NCBI RefSeq assembly: GCF_023700745.1
Contig: NZ_JAMPYG010000010.1
Coordinates: forward strand, 1 to 64,000
DNA length: 64,000 bases
Direction of reading: 5' to 3'
Source: Rhodoferax sp.
GTDB lineage: Bacteria > Pseudomonadota > Gammaproteobacteria > Burkholderiales > Burkholderiaceae_C
How positions within the stretch are numbered: the stretch's first letter is position 1; every line of letters starts with the position of its first letter. A program made the translations under genes and the position numbers. Positions 9,996 through 19,117 of this stretch are shown here, piece after piece. Below the pieces are notes generated by a model, which searched no databases, was not told the origin of the DNA, and saw only the letters and a program-made list of their open reading frames with translations.

Positions 9996-10694
9996 GTGTG
10001 GCGAGTATTGATAGTCGAAGACGATCAGCAAATGCGCGAATTCTTCGCCGACAGTGTGTCGCGCAATGACGCATTGCAGCTGGCTGCCAGCGTAGGCACT
10101 GTGGCTGAGGCAGTGACCTGGCTCAATGCAAATGCTGACAAGTTCGATGTGTTGTTAACCGATCTGGGCCTGCCTGACGGCAGTGGTCTGGAGATCATCG
10201 TTCACGCCAAGACACTCAATCCAGCCTGTGAGCCCTTGGTGATCTCGATGTTTGGCGACGAATCCAATGTGCTGGCCAGCATTGAAGCTGGGGCGTTGGG
10301 CTACATTCACAAGGACTCTTCGCCGGAAGATATCGCCAAAACGATTCTGGACATGTGTGCCGGGGCCTCCCCGATTTCTCCCATGATCGCACGGCGGGTG
10401 CTGGACAAATATCGAACCGGACAGTCAAACCGGTTAGCTGATCCGATCAAAGCTGCATCAAACGCCATTGAAGAAGTTCATGCCGTGTCCATGCACGATC
10501 TCCTGACACCGCGAGAACAGGATGTGCTGGCCTTGATTGCCCGCGGTTTTTCTTACGCTGAAGTTGCCCGCTTGCAGTCCATGAGTCTGAGCACGGTGCA
10601 AACGCACATCAAAAACCTTTATGTCAAGCTTTCTGTGCATTCAAAAAATGAGGCTGTTTTTGAGGCAACACGCATGGGATTTTTATCGAGCTAG
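9996..10694 (+). CDS. LuxR/NarL-family response regulator
   Basis: This 232-residue protein has a receiver domain (residues 3-120) and a C-terminal helix-turn-helix domain (about 168-228). The acidic pocket is VEDD, the phospho-acceptor Asp lies in LLTDLGLPDGSG, and the conserved Lys is in YIHKD. The HTH region is LTPREQDVLALIARGFSYAE followed by MSLSTVQTHIKNLYVKL. The start is a GTG at 9996 with ACGAGG about 8 bases upstream. The cognate kinase gene follows after 37 bp. The divergent lipoprotein gene is the most obvious nearby target. Confidence 0.93.
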   Translation: MWRVLIVEDDQQMREFFADSVSRNDALQLAASVGTVAEAVTWLNANADKFDVLLTDLGLPDGSGLEIIVHAKTLNPACEPLVISMFGDESNVLASIEAGALGYIHKDSSPEDIAKTILDMCAGASPISPMIARRVLDKYRTGQSNRLADPIKAASNAIEEVHAVSMHDLLTPREQDVLALIARGFSYAEVARLQSMSLSTVQTHIKNLYVKLSVHSKNEAVFEATRMGFLSS

Positions 10695-10731
10695 CGATTA
10701 GCCCCGAAAAAGTGCCATTTATGATGATTAC

Positions 10732-12369
10732 ATGACGCTTTGCAAATTCATCCTGGGTATTTCAGTCTGGCTGGTTATTGCATCCAGCCTGGCGGCCAAG
10801 CCGATTGAACTGCAGCAGACACATGCGGCCATGACGGTTGAGTCGACCACCAAGATCGCGAGTGGGTCCAGCAAACCCCAACTGAGAACGACTCATTACC
10901 CATTTCAAGACGAACACAGCCTGCTAGCTGTGATGCTGCACGAGGATGCCAACCAACATAGTGGCTTGTCGCCCATTCTGGTGGATCTGCAGCCAAAACT
11001 GGAAATGCCCTATCTGAAAGAATACCAAAATCGGATAGCCAAGACATTGGTGATGGTCGTTATCAGCTTGTGCGTCAGCACATTGGCGTTTTGGTTGTGG
11101 TTAACGCAGCCCGCGCAACTGGCTGGCAAACGACGCGATCCTCTTTATTTGCTGATGGGCGTCAACGCCCTGGCTTGGGCGATCGGTGTGAGTAAGCTCA
11201 TCATTGAAACACCCCTGCTTCCCTGGCCGTGGTGGGGAGTTTTCACGACGGGGGCTTATGTGGCCTGGGTAGCCTTTACTTTTTTGTTTTGCCATCAGGT
11301 GTTGAGGCCGGTGCCACAGCGGGGTTGGGCGTTGGCGATGCTGTGTTTGGCGAGCGGAATACTGGCAGTCTATTTGGCCCTGCGGTCAGGAGAAACATGG
11401 GGTTGGCTGGTTTTATCAACATGGTTGGGGGCCCTGGCATTGTGGTCAGTGGGTTATGTGATGTGGTACATCCGGCGCACCTGGATCGATCGCAACACGG
11501 CCGGTCAGGCTGACCGATGGGTGATTTGTGGTGCCATGGTTCTGGCAGTCATGGCTGGCTTGCGCGAGTTATTGTTTGTCAGCCCGAGCCGTGATTTTTA
11601 CGACGACAGCCGTGTCATTCAATACACGTCCCTGCTATTTGGTATGGCGTTTGTCTTCATTGTGGCAAACCGTTTTCGCACGGCAAGCGAACAGTCACGC
11701 GACTTGACCCACCATCTGGCTTTGCGGGTTGCCCAGCGAGAAAAAGATTTGGCAATCAGCTACGGGGAGATGGAGCAACTTGCCCGCGAACAGTCAAGCA
11801 CCGCTGAACGAGTCCGCATTCTGCGCGACTTGCACGACGGTGTTGGCTCTCACATCAGTACCGCGATCCGACAGTTGGAATCGGGTCAATCCCGACCGGG
11901 AGAGGTATTGCAGACATTGCGCGATTCCCTGGACCAACTCAAGCTCTCCATAGATGCCATCAATCTGCCACCAGGAGATATCAATGCCTTGCTGGCAAAT
12001 ATTCGCTACCGGCTGGAACCCCGTTTTCTGGCCTGCAACATCCCCTGGCATTGGAATGTCAATTTGCTGGAGCCGGTCAGTCGACTGGACGCCAGCGCCA
12101 TGCGACAGCTTCAATTCATGATATTTGAAGCACTGTCCAATGTGCTACAGCATGCGCAGGCCACGGCCTTGCAGATCGCTGCCTCGCCATTGAACGCTCA
12201 AGGTGAGGGAGCACGACTCCAGATCATTGACAACGGATGTGGTTTCGATGCCACCAGCGTCCATTACCGTGGCTTGCAATCGATGCAAGATCGAGCACAT
12301 GCCATAGGGGTGATATTGAACATGACGAGTGTTCCAGGGCGCAGTGAGGTCGAGATCAGAATTGAGTGA
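10732..12369 (+). CDS. Membrane sensor histidine kinase (NarX/HisKA_3 type)
   Basis: This 545-residue protein has an N-terminal signal segment (FILGISVWLVIASSLAA), a short periplasmic part (residues 22-100) and about seven transmembrane helices up to residue 310, a layout like the 7TMR-DISM kinases. A dimerisation and phospho-acceptor helix follows, with RILRDLHDGVGSHIS. The ATPase domain has the N-box segment FEALSNVLQHA and the G1 box DNGCGFD. It most likely phosphorylates the response regulator encoded just upstream. The periplasmic part is short and gives no hint of the ligand. Confidence 0.9.
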   Translation: MTLCKFILGISVWLVIASSLAAKPIELQQTHAAMTVESTTKIASGSSKPQLRTTHYPFQDEHSLLAVMLHEDANQHSGLSPILVDLQPKLEMPYLKEYQNRIAKTLVMVVISLCVSTLAFWLWLTQPAQLAGKRRDPLYLLMGVNALAWAIGVSKLIIETPLLPWPWWGVFTTGAYVAWVAFTFLFCHQVLRPVPQRGWALAMLCLASGILAVYLALRSGETWGWLVLSTWLGALALWSVGYVMWYIRRTWIDRNTAGQADRWVICGAMVLAVMAGLRELLFVSPSRDFYDDSRVIQYTSLLFGMAFVFIVANRFRTASEQSRDLTHHLALRVAQREKDLAISYGEMEQLAREQSSTAERVRILRDLHDGVGSHISTAIRQLESGQSRPGEVLQTLRDSLDQLKLSIDAINLPPGDINALLANIRYRLEPRFLACNIPWHWNVNLLEPVSRLDASAMRQLQFMIFEALSNVLQHAQATALQIAASPLNAQGEGARLQIIDNGCGFDATSVHYRGLQSMQDRAHAIGVILNMTSVPGRSEVEIRIE

Positions 12370-12395
12370 TCAACCTCATCACCTCACACCGACCT

Positions 12396-15300
12396 CTATT
12401 GAGTCGCCAGGTTGAGCTCGGCCCGGGGCTGCCATTTGGCATCGTCCGGCACGGCTTTGGCAGCGCCCAGAAACAGGCGCTCCATGGGCAGCTTGAGGCT
12501 GGCCAGGTAGTCGCGCACCACCACACCGCGCTGCTCGGCCAGCGCCCGCATGGCCGGCTCTGTCACGCTCAGATTGGCCAGCAGCAAGGCCTCCATCTCG
12601 GGTACCGGAATATCCTTGACCAAGCCAATCAGATTGCGCGGCTTGGGAAAATCAGCGCGCTTGTAAACGGCTTTGAGCAGCGCCGGGTATTGGGCGTCGG
12701 ACACGGCAAGCGCCTGCGCCTGGTCTGCAGTGGCGCCGTTCAGCACGCCACCACGGCGCTTTTCTGCCAGCACCAGCGCTTGCAACTGCGCCCGCTTGTA
12801 GGCCTCGCGTTCATGCGCCAGACTGGCGCTGCCCACCACGGTCATATTCAGCGCCGGCCGCTCCAGCAGTGCCTTGGCCACTTTGTCGAGCCCGGCGCGG
12901 GCCTCGGGGCTCAGGGTGGCGGACCCGGCGGCGAAGCTGACCACACTGAGTTCTTCACCCCCGCCTCCGAGCACATTGGCCAGTAGGGAAAAAGGCGCGG
13001 TCACGGCTTTGACGATCAGATTGACAATCAGCTTGAACACGATCGGTCCGATACGAAACTGCGGGTCGCTGAGTGAGCCACTCACCGGCAGGTCGATGTC
13101 AATGACGCCATGTCGGTCGGCCAGCAAAGCCACCGCCAGTTTGACTGGCAAACTGTTTTTGGCCTCGGGCACGGCATCGCCAAACTTGAGCTGATTCAGC
13201 ACGATCTTGTGGTTGGCCGTGAGCTGGCCATCTGGCTGCACCTTGTAACCCACGTCCACACTCAGCTTGCCGCGCTCAATGCCATAACCGGCGTAACGCG
13301 CCGAATAAGGGGACAGAGGCGGCAGTTCCAGGTCGCGCACCTTGCCCGTGATGTCGAGCGCCAGCGGCTTGGCCAGCGGATTGACTTTGCCCAGCACTTC
13401 CAGCGAGGCCGTGCCCTGGGCGCGGCCTCGCAGTTCCAGGTCGGCCAGTTGCACCACCCCATTGGGCGCTTGCGAGGAAAACGCACTGAGCTTGCCAGTG
13501 AGTTCGGTCAAATCAGCTGAGTAATTGGGCTGGATGAAACGGTCACTGAAGTCCACCCGGCCGCCGAGCAGGCTGACCGGGCCAAAGCTGACGACCGGAG
13601 GCAACTCAGCCTCTGTGGTGGACGGTGCTGTAGCAGCGGCCGAAACAGGCGCAGAAGCTGGTAAAGACGCAGTTGCTGCCACACTTTCGGGCTGGGCTGG
13701 CTTGAGCACGTCCTGCAGGTTGAAGCGACCGGCCGCGCTGAGGATCAGACGCGCATAGAAATCGCTGAGCACGGTTTCCTGAACATTGACCTGGGTCGCC
13801 ACACCCGGCGCCAGCTCCAGCGCCAATCCACGCAAGCTCAGGGCTTTCCAGTTCAACAAATCCTCGCCTGGCATGAAAGGCTGGGCCTGCGGCAAGGTAT
13901 TGGCCTGAAAATCTTCAATGCTGCTGTCGCCCTTCACTTTGAGCCGGATGCCAGCGGCCTGCCGGGCAAAATTGATCTGTCCTTTGAAACTCGCATCGGC
14001 CCTGATGAGTTCCACGTTGAGCAGGTCGGTCAGATAAGGCTCCAGCGCGTGCACAGGCAATCGCTGCGCCGTCAAGTGCCCCTGTATTTGCAAAGGTGTC
14101 AATTTGCCCGAGCCACGCCAGTTCAGCTGTCCGGGCCCGGTACGGCCATGCTGCACGCGCGCCGCCAAGTTCAATCCGAATGCTTTGCCAGGGGCCGTTG
14201 AAAAATTGTTTAACTGCAGCGACATGGCAGACCCGTTGAGGGTCACTGGCTTGGCGCCGGACTGGTCGACAAAACCCACTTGCCCGTTGCGCACATCGAG
14301 TTGCTGCACGGCCAGCGTCCAGTCCTGGCTGGCCGGCGCTTTGGCCGCTTTTTGAGACGCCTGACGCGGCTCGGGCTTGAGCCAGTCCTCAAACATCCAG
14401 CGCCCATCGGCCGCGCGCGACACACGGGTCTGCGGCTGGTTCACGGCGATCCGGCCCAGACTGGCGTTGCGCCGCGTGACGTCCAGCGCCACATCGTTCA
14501 ACTGCACCTGCTTGATGCTGGCCAGCGACGGTTTGCCCGGCTTGCCACGCTGGATCGGTACCAGTGTGAACTGGTCCAGTGTCAATTGCGGCAACTGCAC
14601 CTCAAGTTGCGCAGCTTGCCCCGCCTGCGGTGCGGCTTGCCAGTGCAGCGTGAGCGCGGTATTCAAGAGACCGTCAACGCGCGGCTGCAACACTTGCGCC
14701 ACATAGGGTGCAGCCACGCTCAGGGGCAAATCAGTCACTCGGGCGTTGACCTGGACGTTTTGGTCAGTGGCGCTGCCATCAAAACCGAGACTGGCCGTGT
14801 CGAGCCGGGCGCTACCCGCAAACGGCATGGCCTGGGTCATGGGCCATTGGAGGGCAGACGCGGTCACATCGAGCGCCGTCAATTGCAGGCGGCTGGGCGT
14901 GGCCATGGTGTTGTCTTGCCATTGCACCTGGCCAGCCTGAACAGTCAATTGGTCGAGGCTGACTTTCCAGGGTTGGGGGCTTTTTTGAGCGGTCGTCCCT
15001 GATTCCTTGGCTGGCTGAAAAAGCGCCAGCCAATTGAGTTGGCCGGCCGGGTTACGCGTCAGGCTCACGCGCGGCTCGGCCAGGGTCAGGCTGGCCAAGT
15101 GCATGTTTTGCGTCAATGGCTGCACGTCTTTGAGTTGCAGGGTGAGCTGATTGAATTCAAGCAAGTCAGCCATGGATGGTGCTTGGGCTCCGGCATGCGA
15201 CACCAGCTTGACCCGGCTGGCCTGGATCTGGCCAGTCAGTCGTACCATGGATTCCGACGTCTGCTCAAACGCCAGCTTGAGGTCGGCATCAAACACAGCC

Positions 15301-16091
15301 GAGCTCAGCCGCAAGGGCAAGCTGACTGGTTGATAGTCCAGGTAAGGTGCCAGATCAAGGCTGGTCACCTTCAAGCTAGCCTCTGTTTTGTGGCTCTGGG
15401 AAAACGGTGTGCTTTGTGCAGCCGAGTCAAACTGGCTGCCATTGAGCGCAAAAGACAAATGGGGTACCACCTGCACTTCACGCTTGCTGGAGAAATTGCT
15501 CAAGAAAGGTAGCTTGACCTCAAGCTTGCTCAGGCGATGCGTCTTTTGGTGGGGTGCGTCGGTGAATTCAATCGCACCATCGGCCAGCACCAGGTTGAAC
15601 AAGGCAAAGCGCATGGGGTCTGTCTCTGGTTCCGGAGTTGCAGGTTTGGCAGCCAGTCGGGCCAGCACATCGTCCACGTCATAACGGCCTCCGCCCAGGT
15701 GTGTCAGGCGCAAGTGGGGCGCCTCCAGCGTGATGGCATCCACCACCGGCGCCAACCTGAACAAGGACTGCAACTCTGCATCTATATAGAGTCGCTTGAC
15801 AAACAACTGTGGCAAGACCTCAGCCTGCGCTACTGGCAAAGCACCTTCGGGAATGCTTGCCGGCGCCACCTCAAAGTCATGCAGTGTGAGTTCAAGCGAC
15901 CAAGGCTTGAACTCAAGTTGCCCCAGCGTCACCCGGCGCCCAAGCTGCTCACTCAAGCGTGTTTCAAGTTGCGTCTTGAGCAAGGGCGGTAACGCCAACC
16001 AACCAATACCCCATGCCAACAACACCGTTACCACGGCACCAGCCAGTCGGCGCAGCCACTTGGAAGAACGAGGAAACCATTGCGTCATCAT
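12396..16091 (-). CDS. AsmA-like DUF748 protein with OmpA-like C-terminus
   Basis: This 1,231-residue protein has one N-terminal transmembrane helix (LAGAVVTVLLAWGIGWLALP) and a very long beta-rich periplasmic region typical of the DUF748/AsmA-like group. The conserved opening is TQLETRLSEQLGRRVTLGQL and EFKPWSLELTLHDFEV. Members of the wider AsmA/TamB superfamily form extended grooves linked to lipid transport between the membranes. That role is inferred here. Near residues 1,065-1,130 a segment (VVSFAAGSATLSPEARAGLD) resembles an OmpA-type peptidoglycan-binding fold. The gene ends 26 bp from the convergent kinase gene. Confidence 0.85.
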   Translation of the reverse strand: MMTQWFPRSSKWLRRLAGAVVTVLLAWGIGWLALPPLLKTQLETRLSEQLGRRVTLGQLEFKPWSLELTLHDFEVAPASIPEGALPVAQAEVLPQLFVKRLYIDAELQSLFRLAPVVDAITLEAPHLRLTHLGGGRYDVDDVLARLAAKPATPEPETDPMRFALFNLVLADGAIEFTDAPHQKTHRLSKLEVKLPFLSNFSSKREVQVVPHLSFALNGSQFDSAAQSTPFSQSHKTEASLKVTSLDLAPYLDYQPVSLPLRLSSAVFDADLKLAFEQTSESMVRLTGQIQASRVKLVSHAGAQAPSMADLLEFNQLTLQLKDVQPLTQNMHLASLTLAEPRVSLTRNPAGQLNWLALFQPAKESGTTAQKSPQPWKVSLDQLTVQAGQVQWQDNTMATPSRLQLTALDVTASALQWPMTQAMPFAGSARLDTASLGFDGSATDQNVQVNARVTDLPLSVAAPYVAQVLQPRVDGLLNTALTLHWQAAPQAGQAAQLEVQLPQLTLDQFTLVPIQRGKPGKPSLASIKQVQLNDVALDVTRRNASLGRIAVNQPQTRVSRAADGRWMFEDWLKPEPRQASQKAAKAPASQDWTLAVQQLDVRNGQVGFVDQSGAKPVTLNGSAMSLQLNNFSTAPGKAFGLNLAARVQHGRTGPGQLNWRGSGKLTPLQIQGHLTAQRLPVHALEPYLTDLLNVELIRADASFKGQINFARQAAGIRLKVKGDSSIEDFQANTLPQAQPFMPGEDLLNWKALSLRGLALELAPGVATQVNVQETVLSDFYARLILSAAGRFNLQDVLKPAQPESVAATASLPASAPVSAAATAPSTTEAELPPVVSFGPVSLLGGRVDFSDRFIQPNYSADLTELTGKLSAFSSQAPNGVVQLADLELRGRAQGTASLEVLGKVNPLAKPLALDITGKVRDLELPPLSPYSARYAGYGIERGKLSVDVGYKVQPDGQLTANHKIVLNQLKFGDAVPEAKNSLPVKLAVALLADRHGVIDIDLPVSGSLSDPQFRIGPIVFKLIVNLIVKAVTAPFSLLANVLGGGGEELSVVSFAAGSATLSPEARAGLDKVAKALLERPALNMTVVGSASLAHEREAYKRAQLQALVLAEKRRGGVLNGATADQAQALAVSDAQYPALLKAVYKRADFPKPRNLIGLVKDIPVPEMEALLLANLSVTEPAMRALAEQRGVVVRDYLASLKLPMERLFLGAAKAVPDDAKWQPRAELNLATQ

Positions 16092-16147
16092 GCGTACATT
16101 TTCCGCCTTGTTTTCAAGCCTAAAAACCCCTTGAACACAAAGTTACC

Positions 16148-16213
16148 ATATTATTTTTATAATATAGAACGTTTTTGTTATGGTTGACTTGGTATATCAA
16201 GTCCCCATAAAAT
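16148..16213 (+). promoter_or_regulatory. Candidate sigma-70 promoter of the lytic transglycosylase gene
   Basis: TTGACT at 16184-16189 and TAAAAT at 16208-16213 are separated by 18 bp, close to the sigma-70 consensus. Just upstream is a very AT-rich 7-bp inverted repeat (16148-16154 and 16159-16165). A second dyad, GACTTG-N6-CAAGTC at 16186-16203, covers the -35 box and spacer and could be an operator. The roughly 300-bp gap between the divergent DUF748 and transglycosylase genes holds no other feature that I can see. Confidence 0.55.
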
Positions 16214-16395
16214 CCGCTCTCTTTAACCCAACCGAGAGATAACCCCATCCACTGCCGACCTCGGCAACATCAAATTTCTGCACTAACGGGCATAAATCCG
16301 CAGGAGCTTGATAGCGTAACAACCCAAGCCCGGGCATTGATGAACTTTAAGCTGGTCTTGAAGTGACATCAGCCCTCGCGCAAGAAGGAGAAGCT

Positions 16396-17223
16396 ATGAC
16401 AGCGTCTTACAACATGAGTACCCGCCTCCGGCAAGCACTGGCTGCCGTGACCAAGGGCTTTTTTCAATTGACCCACAACAGTTTTGCCCTGATTGGCTTG
16501 ACTGTCTTGTTTGCCGCCATGGCTTTGGTGGCCCGTCCCGAACTGCGTCAGGTTGGTGAAATCCATCTTTTCAGCTGGTTGCAGGAGCGCCAGCAAGAGG
16601 TGAGCGGCGTGGTCAGCGACCTGGTCGCCAGCGAACGCGCCACCGCCGCCGACCCCAAGGAGTTGCCCAAGCAACAAGCGGCCGTGGCTTTTTGGCTGAG
16701 CAAGAAATACCGCGTGGCACCTGAACCCATCAGCGCACTGGTGTCAGAAGCCTATGAAATTGGCGCGCGCGTCAAGCTGGACCCCAAGCTGATCCTGGCC
16801 GTGATGGCCGTCGAATCCGGCTTTAACCCGTTTGCGCAAAGCCATGTCGGCGCACAAGGCCTGATGCAGGTGATGACCAAAGTGCACAGCGACAAGTACC
16901 AAAGCTTTGGTGGCAAGTTCGCTGCCTTTGACCCGCTGGCCAATTTGCGCGTGGGCGTCAAAGTGCTGCAAGACTGCATCCGCATGGCTGGTTCCATCGA
17001 AGGTGGCCTCAAATACTACGTCGGTGCCGCCAACATGGAAACCGATGGTGGCTACGCCTCCAAGGTGCTGGCGGAATATGCACGACTGCAGCGGGTAGCT
17101 GACGGACGTCCGACGCCACAGGCCAGCCCTGCCCCCATCCTGACCAATGTGCTTGCGGCGCCTCCCGCACCCGCAACACCTGCTGTCACCCAAGACAAAA
17201 CGGCCACCTTGGCCTTGGGCTGA
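16396..17223 (+). CDS. Lytic transglycosylase (SLT domain)
   Basis: This 275-residue protein cleaves peptidoglycan glycan strands in the periplasm. It has one N-terminal hydrophobic segment (FALIGLTVLFAAMALVA) and a C-terminal SLT domain. The domain carries the catalytic glutamate in AVESGFNPFAQSHVGAQGLM and the conserved LMQVM and YYVGAANM elements. The ATG at 16396 has a strong AAGGAG ribosome site 7 bases upstream and is preferred to the in-frame start at 16363. The last 45 residues are a Pro/Ala-rich tail. The glyA leader follows directly. Confidence 0.92.
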   Translation: MTASYNMSTRLRQALAAVTKGFFQLTHNSFALIGLTVLFAAMALVARPELRQVGEIHLFSWLQERQQEVSGVVSDLVASERATAADPKELPKQQAAVAFWLSKKYRVAPEPISALVSEAYEIGARVKLDPKLILAVMAVESGFNPFAQSHVGAQGLMQVMTKVHSDKYQSFGGKFAAFDPLANLRVGVKVLQDCIRMAGSIEGGLKYYVGAANMETDGGYASKVLAEYARLQRVADGRPTPQASPAPILTNVLAAPPAPATPAVTQDKTATLALG

Positions 17224-17244
17224 TACGTCAGCTAAAATCCAGAG

Positions 17245-17365
17245 GTACGCGACTGGCGATAGGCAGCGCCCTGAAACGGGGCGTGTTGCCGATGTGGGAA
17301 CACCACGGGGGAGCGTGCCACAAAGACAATCCGGATTTGTGATCAGCCGTTCGCCTGGGCACCTT
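17245..17365 (+). ncRNA. ZTP (pfl-type) riboswitch leader of glyA
   Basis: The segment contains the hallmarks of the pfl/ZTP aptamer: GCGACTGGCGATAGG near 17249, a stem with GTGGGAACACCACGGGGGAG (17294-17313), a variable linker, then the 3' subdomain GCCGTTCGCCTGGGCA (17346-17361). The pfl RNA is known upstream of glyA and other one-carbon and purine genes, where it senses ZMP/ZTP, the signal of 10-formyl-THF shortage. I recognised this by eye; no covariance model was run. A 9-base stretch in the linker (17322-17330) is exactly complementary to 17379-17387, which abuts the glyA ribosome site. That suggests control of translation start. Confidence 0.8.
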
Positions 17366-17397
17366 AACCCACAGGACCATTGTCTTTAAGGACCGCC

Positions 17398-18645
17398 ATG
17401 TTCAACCGAAACATCCTCATCGAGCAAACCGACCCCGAGCTGTTTGCTGCCATCCAATCCGAAAACCAGCGTCAGCAAGACCACATTGAGCTGATCGCCA
17501 GCGAAAACTACGCCTCGCCCGCCGTCATGGCCGCGCAGGGCACCCAGCTCACCAACAAGTACGCCGAAGGCTACCCCGGCAAGCGCTACTACGGCGGCTG
17601 CGAGTTTGTCGACATTGCCGAACAACTGGCACTGGACCGCGTCAAGCAAATCTTTGGCGCAGAGGCCGCCAACGTGCAACCGCATTGCGGCGCATCGGCC
17701 AACGAAGCCGTGTTTTTGGCTTTCCTGAAACCCGGCGACACCATCATGGGCATGAGCCTGGCCGAAGGCGGCCACCTGACGCACGGCATGGCGCTGAACA
17801 TGAGCGGCAAGTGGTTCAACGTGGTCAGTTACGGCCTGGATGCCAACGAGGCCATTGATTACGACGCCATGGAGCGCAAGGCGCATGAATCCAAACCCAA
17901 GCTGATCATTGCCGGCGCCAGCGCCTACAGCCTGCGCATCGACTTCGAGCGCTTTGCCAAGGTGGCCAGGGACGTCGGCGCCATCTTCATGGTGGACATG
18001 GCGCACTACGCCGGCCTGATTGCTGCCGGTGTCTATCCCAACCCAGTGCCGCACGCCGACGTGGTGACCAGCACCACCCACAAGAGCCTGCGCGGCCCGC
18101 GTGGCGGCATCATTTTGATGAAATCGCAGCACGAAAAAGCCATCAACAGCGCCATCTTCCCCGGCCTGCAAGGCGGCCCGCTGATGCATGTGATCGCCGC
18201 CAAGGCGGTGGCTTTCAAGGAAGCACTGCAACCCGAGTTCAAGACCTACCAACAGCAAGTGCTCACCAACGCCCGCATCGTCGCTGAAACGCTCACCGAG
18301 CGCGGTCTGCGCATCGTCAGCAGCCGCACCGAGTCGCATGTGATGCTGGTCGATTTGCGCTCCAAGAACATCACCGGCAAGGAAGCCGAAGCAGTGCTGG
18401 GTGCGGCGCACATGACCATCAACAAAAACGCCATTCCCAACGACCCGGAAAAACCCATGGTCACCAGCGGTGTGCGCATCGGCACCCCGGCCATGACCAC
18501 CCGTGGTTTCAAGGACGAAGAGGCCCGCCTCACCGCCCACCTGATCGCCGACGTGCTGGACAATCCGCGTGACGAGGCCAACATCGCCGTCGTGCGCGCC
18601 AAGGTCAATGCGCTGACCGCGCGCTTCCCGGTGTATTCGGCTTAA
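17398..18645 (+). CDS. glyA: Serine hydroxymethyltransferase
   Basis: GlyA interconverts serine and glycine with tetrahydrofolate and is the main source of one-carbon units. The PLP-lysine segment is [16 protein letters not shown]. Other family blocks are [36 protein letters not shown] and [12 protein letters not shown]. At 415 residues it matches the family. I chose the ATG at 17398 ([10 protein letters not shown]) with TAAGGA 6 bases upstream rather than the TTG at 17380. nrdR follows after 10 bp and is likely cotranscribed. Confidence 0.98.
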   Translation: MFNRNILIEQTDPELFAAIQSENQRQQDHIELIASENYASPAVMAAQGTQLTNKYAEGYPGKRYYGGCEFVDIAEQLALDRVKQIFGAEAANVQPHCGASANEAVFLAFLKPGDTIMGMSLAEGGHLTHGMALNMSGKWFNVVSYGLDANEAIDYDAMERKAHESKPKLIIAGASAYSLRIDFERFAKVARDVGAIFMVDMAHYAGLIAAGVYPNPVPHADVVTSTTHKSLRGPRGGIILMKSQHEKAINSAIFPGLQGGPLMHVIAAKAVAFKEALQPEFKTYQQQVLTNARIVAETLTERGLRIVSSRTESHVMLVDLRSKNITGKEAEAVLGAAHMTINKNAIPNDPEKPMVTSGVRIGTPAMTTRGFKDEEARLTAHLIADVLDNPRDEANIAVVRAKVNALTARFPVYSA

Positions 18646-18655
18646 GTGCGTCATC

Positions 18656-19105
18656 ATGAAATGCCCCTTCTGCAGTCATCCCGACACCCAGGTGGTGGAA
18701 ACTCGGGTTTCTGAAGATGGGGGGTTGATCAGACGGCGACGGCGCTGCGCATCGTGCGACAAGCGCTTTACCACCTACGAACGCCCGGAAGTGAATTTCC
18801 CGGCGATTGTCAAAAAAGACGGGCGCCGCATCGAATACGAACGCGCCAAACTGCTGGCTTCCATGAAGCTGGCGCTGCGCAAACGCCCGGTGAGCACCGA
18901 GCAGGTTGACAGCGCGGTAGAACGCATCGAAGAAAAACTGCTGAACTTGGGCCTGCGCGAAGTGCTGTCCACCCGCATCGGCGAACTGGTGATGTTTGAA
19001 CTTAAAAAGATCGACAAAGTCGCCTACGTACGCTTTGCCAGCGTGTACCGCAGTTTTGAAGACATCGACGACTTCAAGACGCTGGTGGATGAAGTGCGGC
19101 GGTAA
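18656..19105 (+). CDS. nrdR: Ribonucleotide reductase regulator NrdR
   Basis: NrdR represses nrd operons in response to ATP/dATP. The 149-residue protein has the N-terminal zinc ribbon ([13 protein letters not shown] and [13 protein letters not shown]) and the ATP-cone domain (about residues 49-139). It is adjacent to glyA in many proteobacteria, as here. The gene ends 12 bp before the convergent kinase gene. Confidence 0.97.
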   Translation: MKCPFCSHPDTQVVETRVSEDGGLIRRRRRCASCDKRFTTYERPEVNFPAIVKKDGRRIEYERAKLLASMKLALRKRPVSTEQVDSAVERIEEKLLNLGLREVLSTRIGELVMFELKKIDKVAYVRFASVYRSFEDIDDFKTLVDEVRR

Positions 19106-19117
19106 GTCAGAAAAAAT

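Noticed and set aside
12366..15992. Several long plus-strand open frames opposite the DUF748 gene
   Set aside because: They are GC-driven shadows of a clear minus-strand gene, with His/Gln-rich composition and no recognisable motif.
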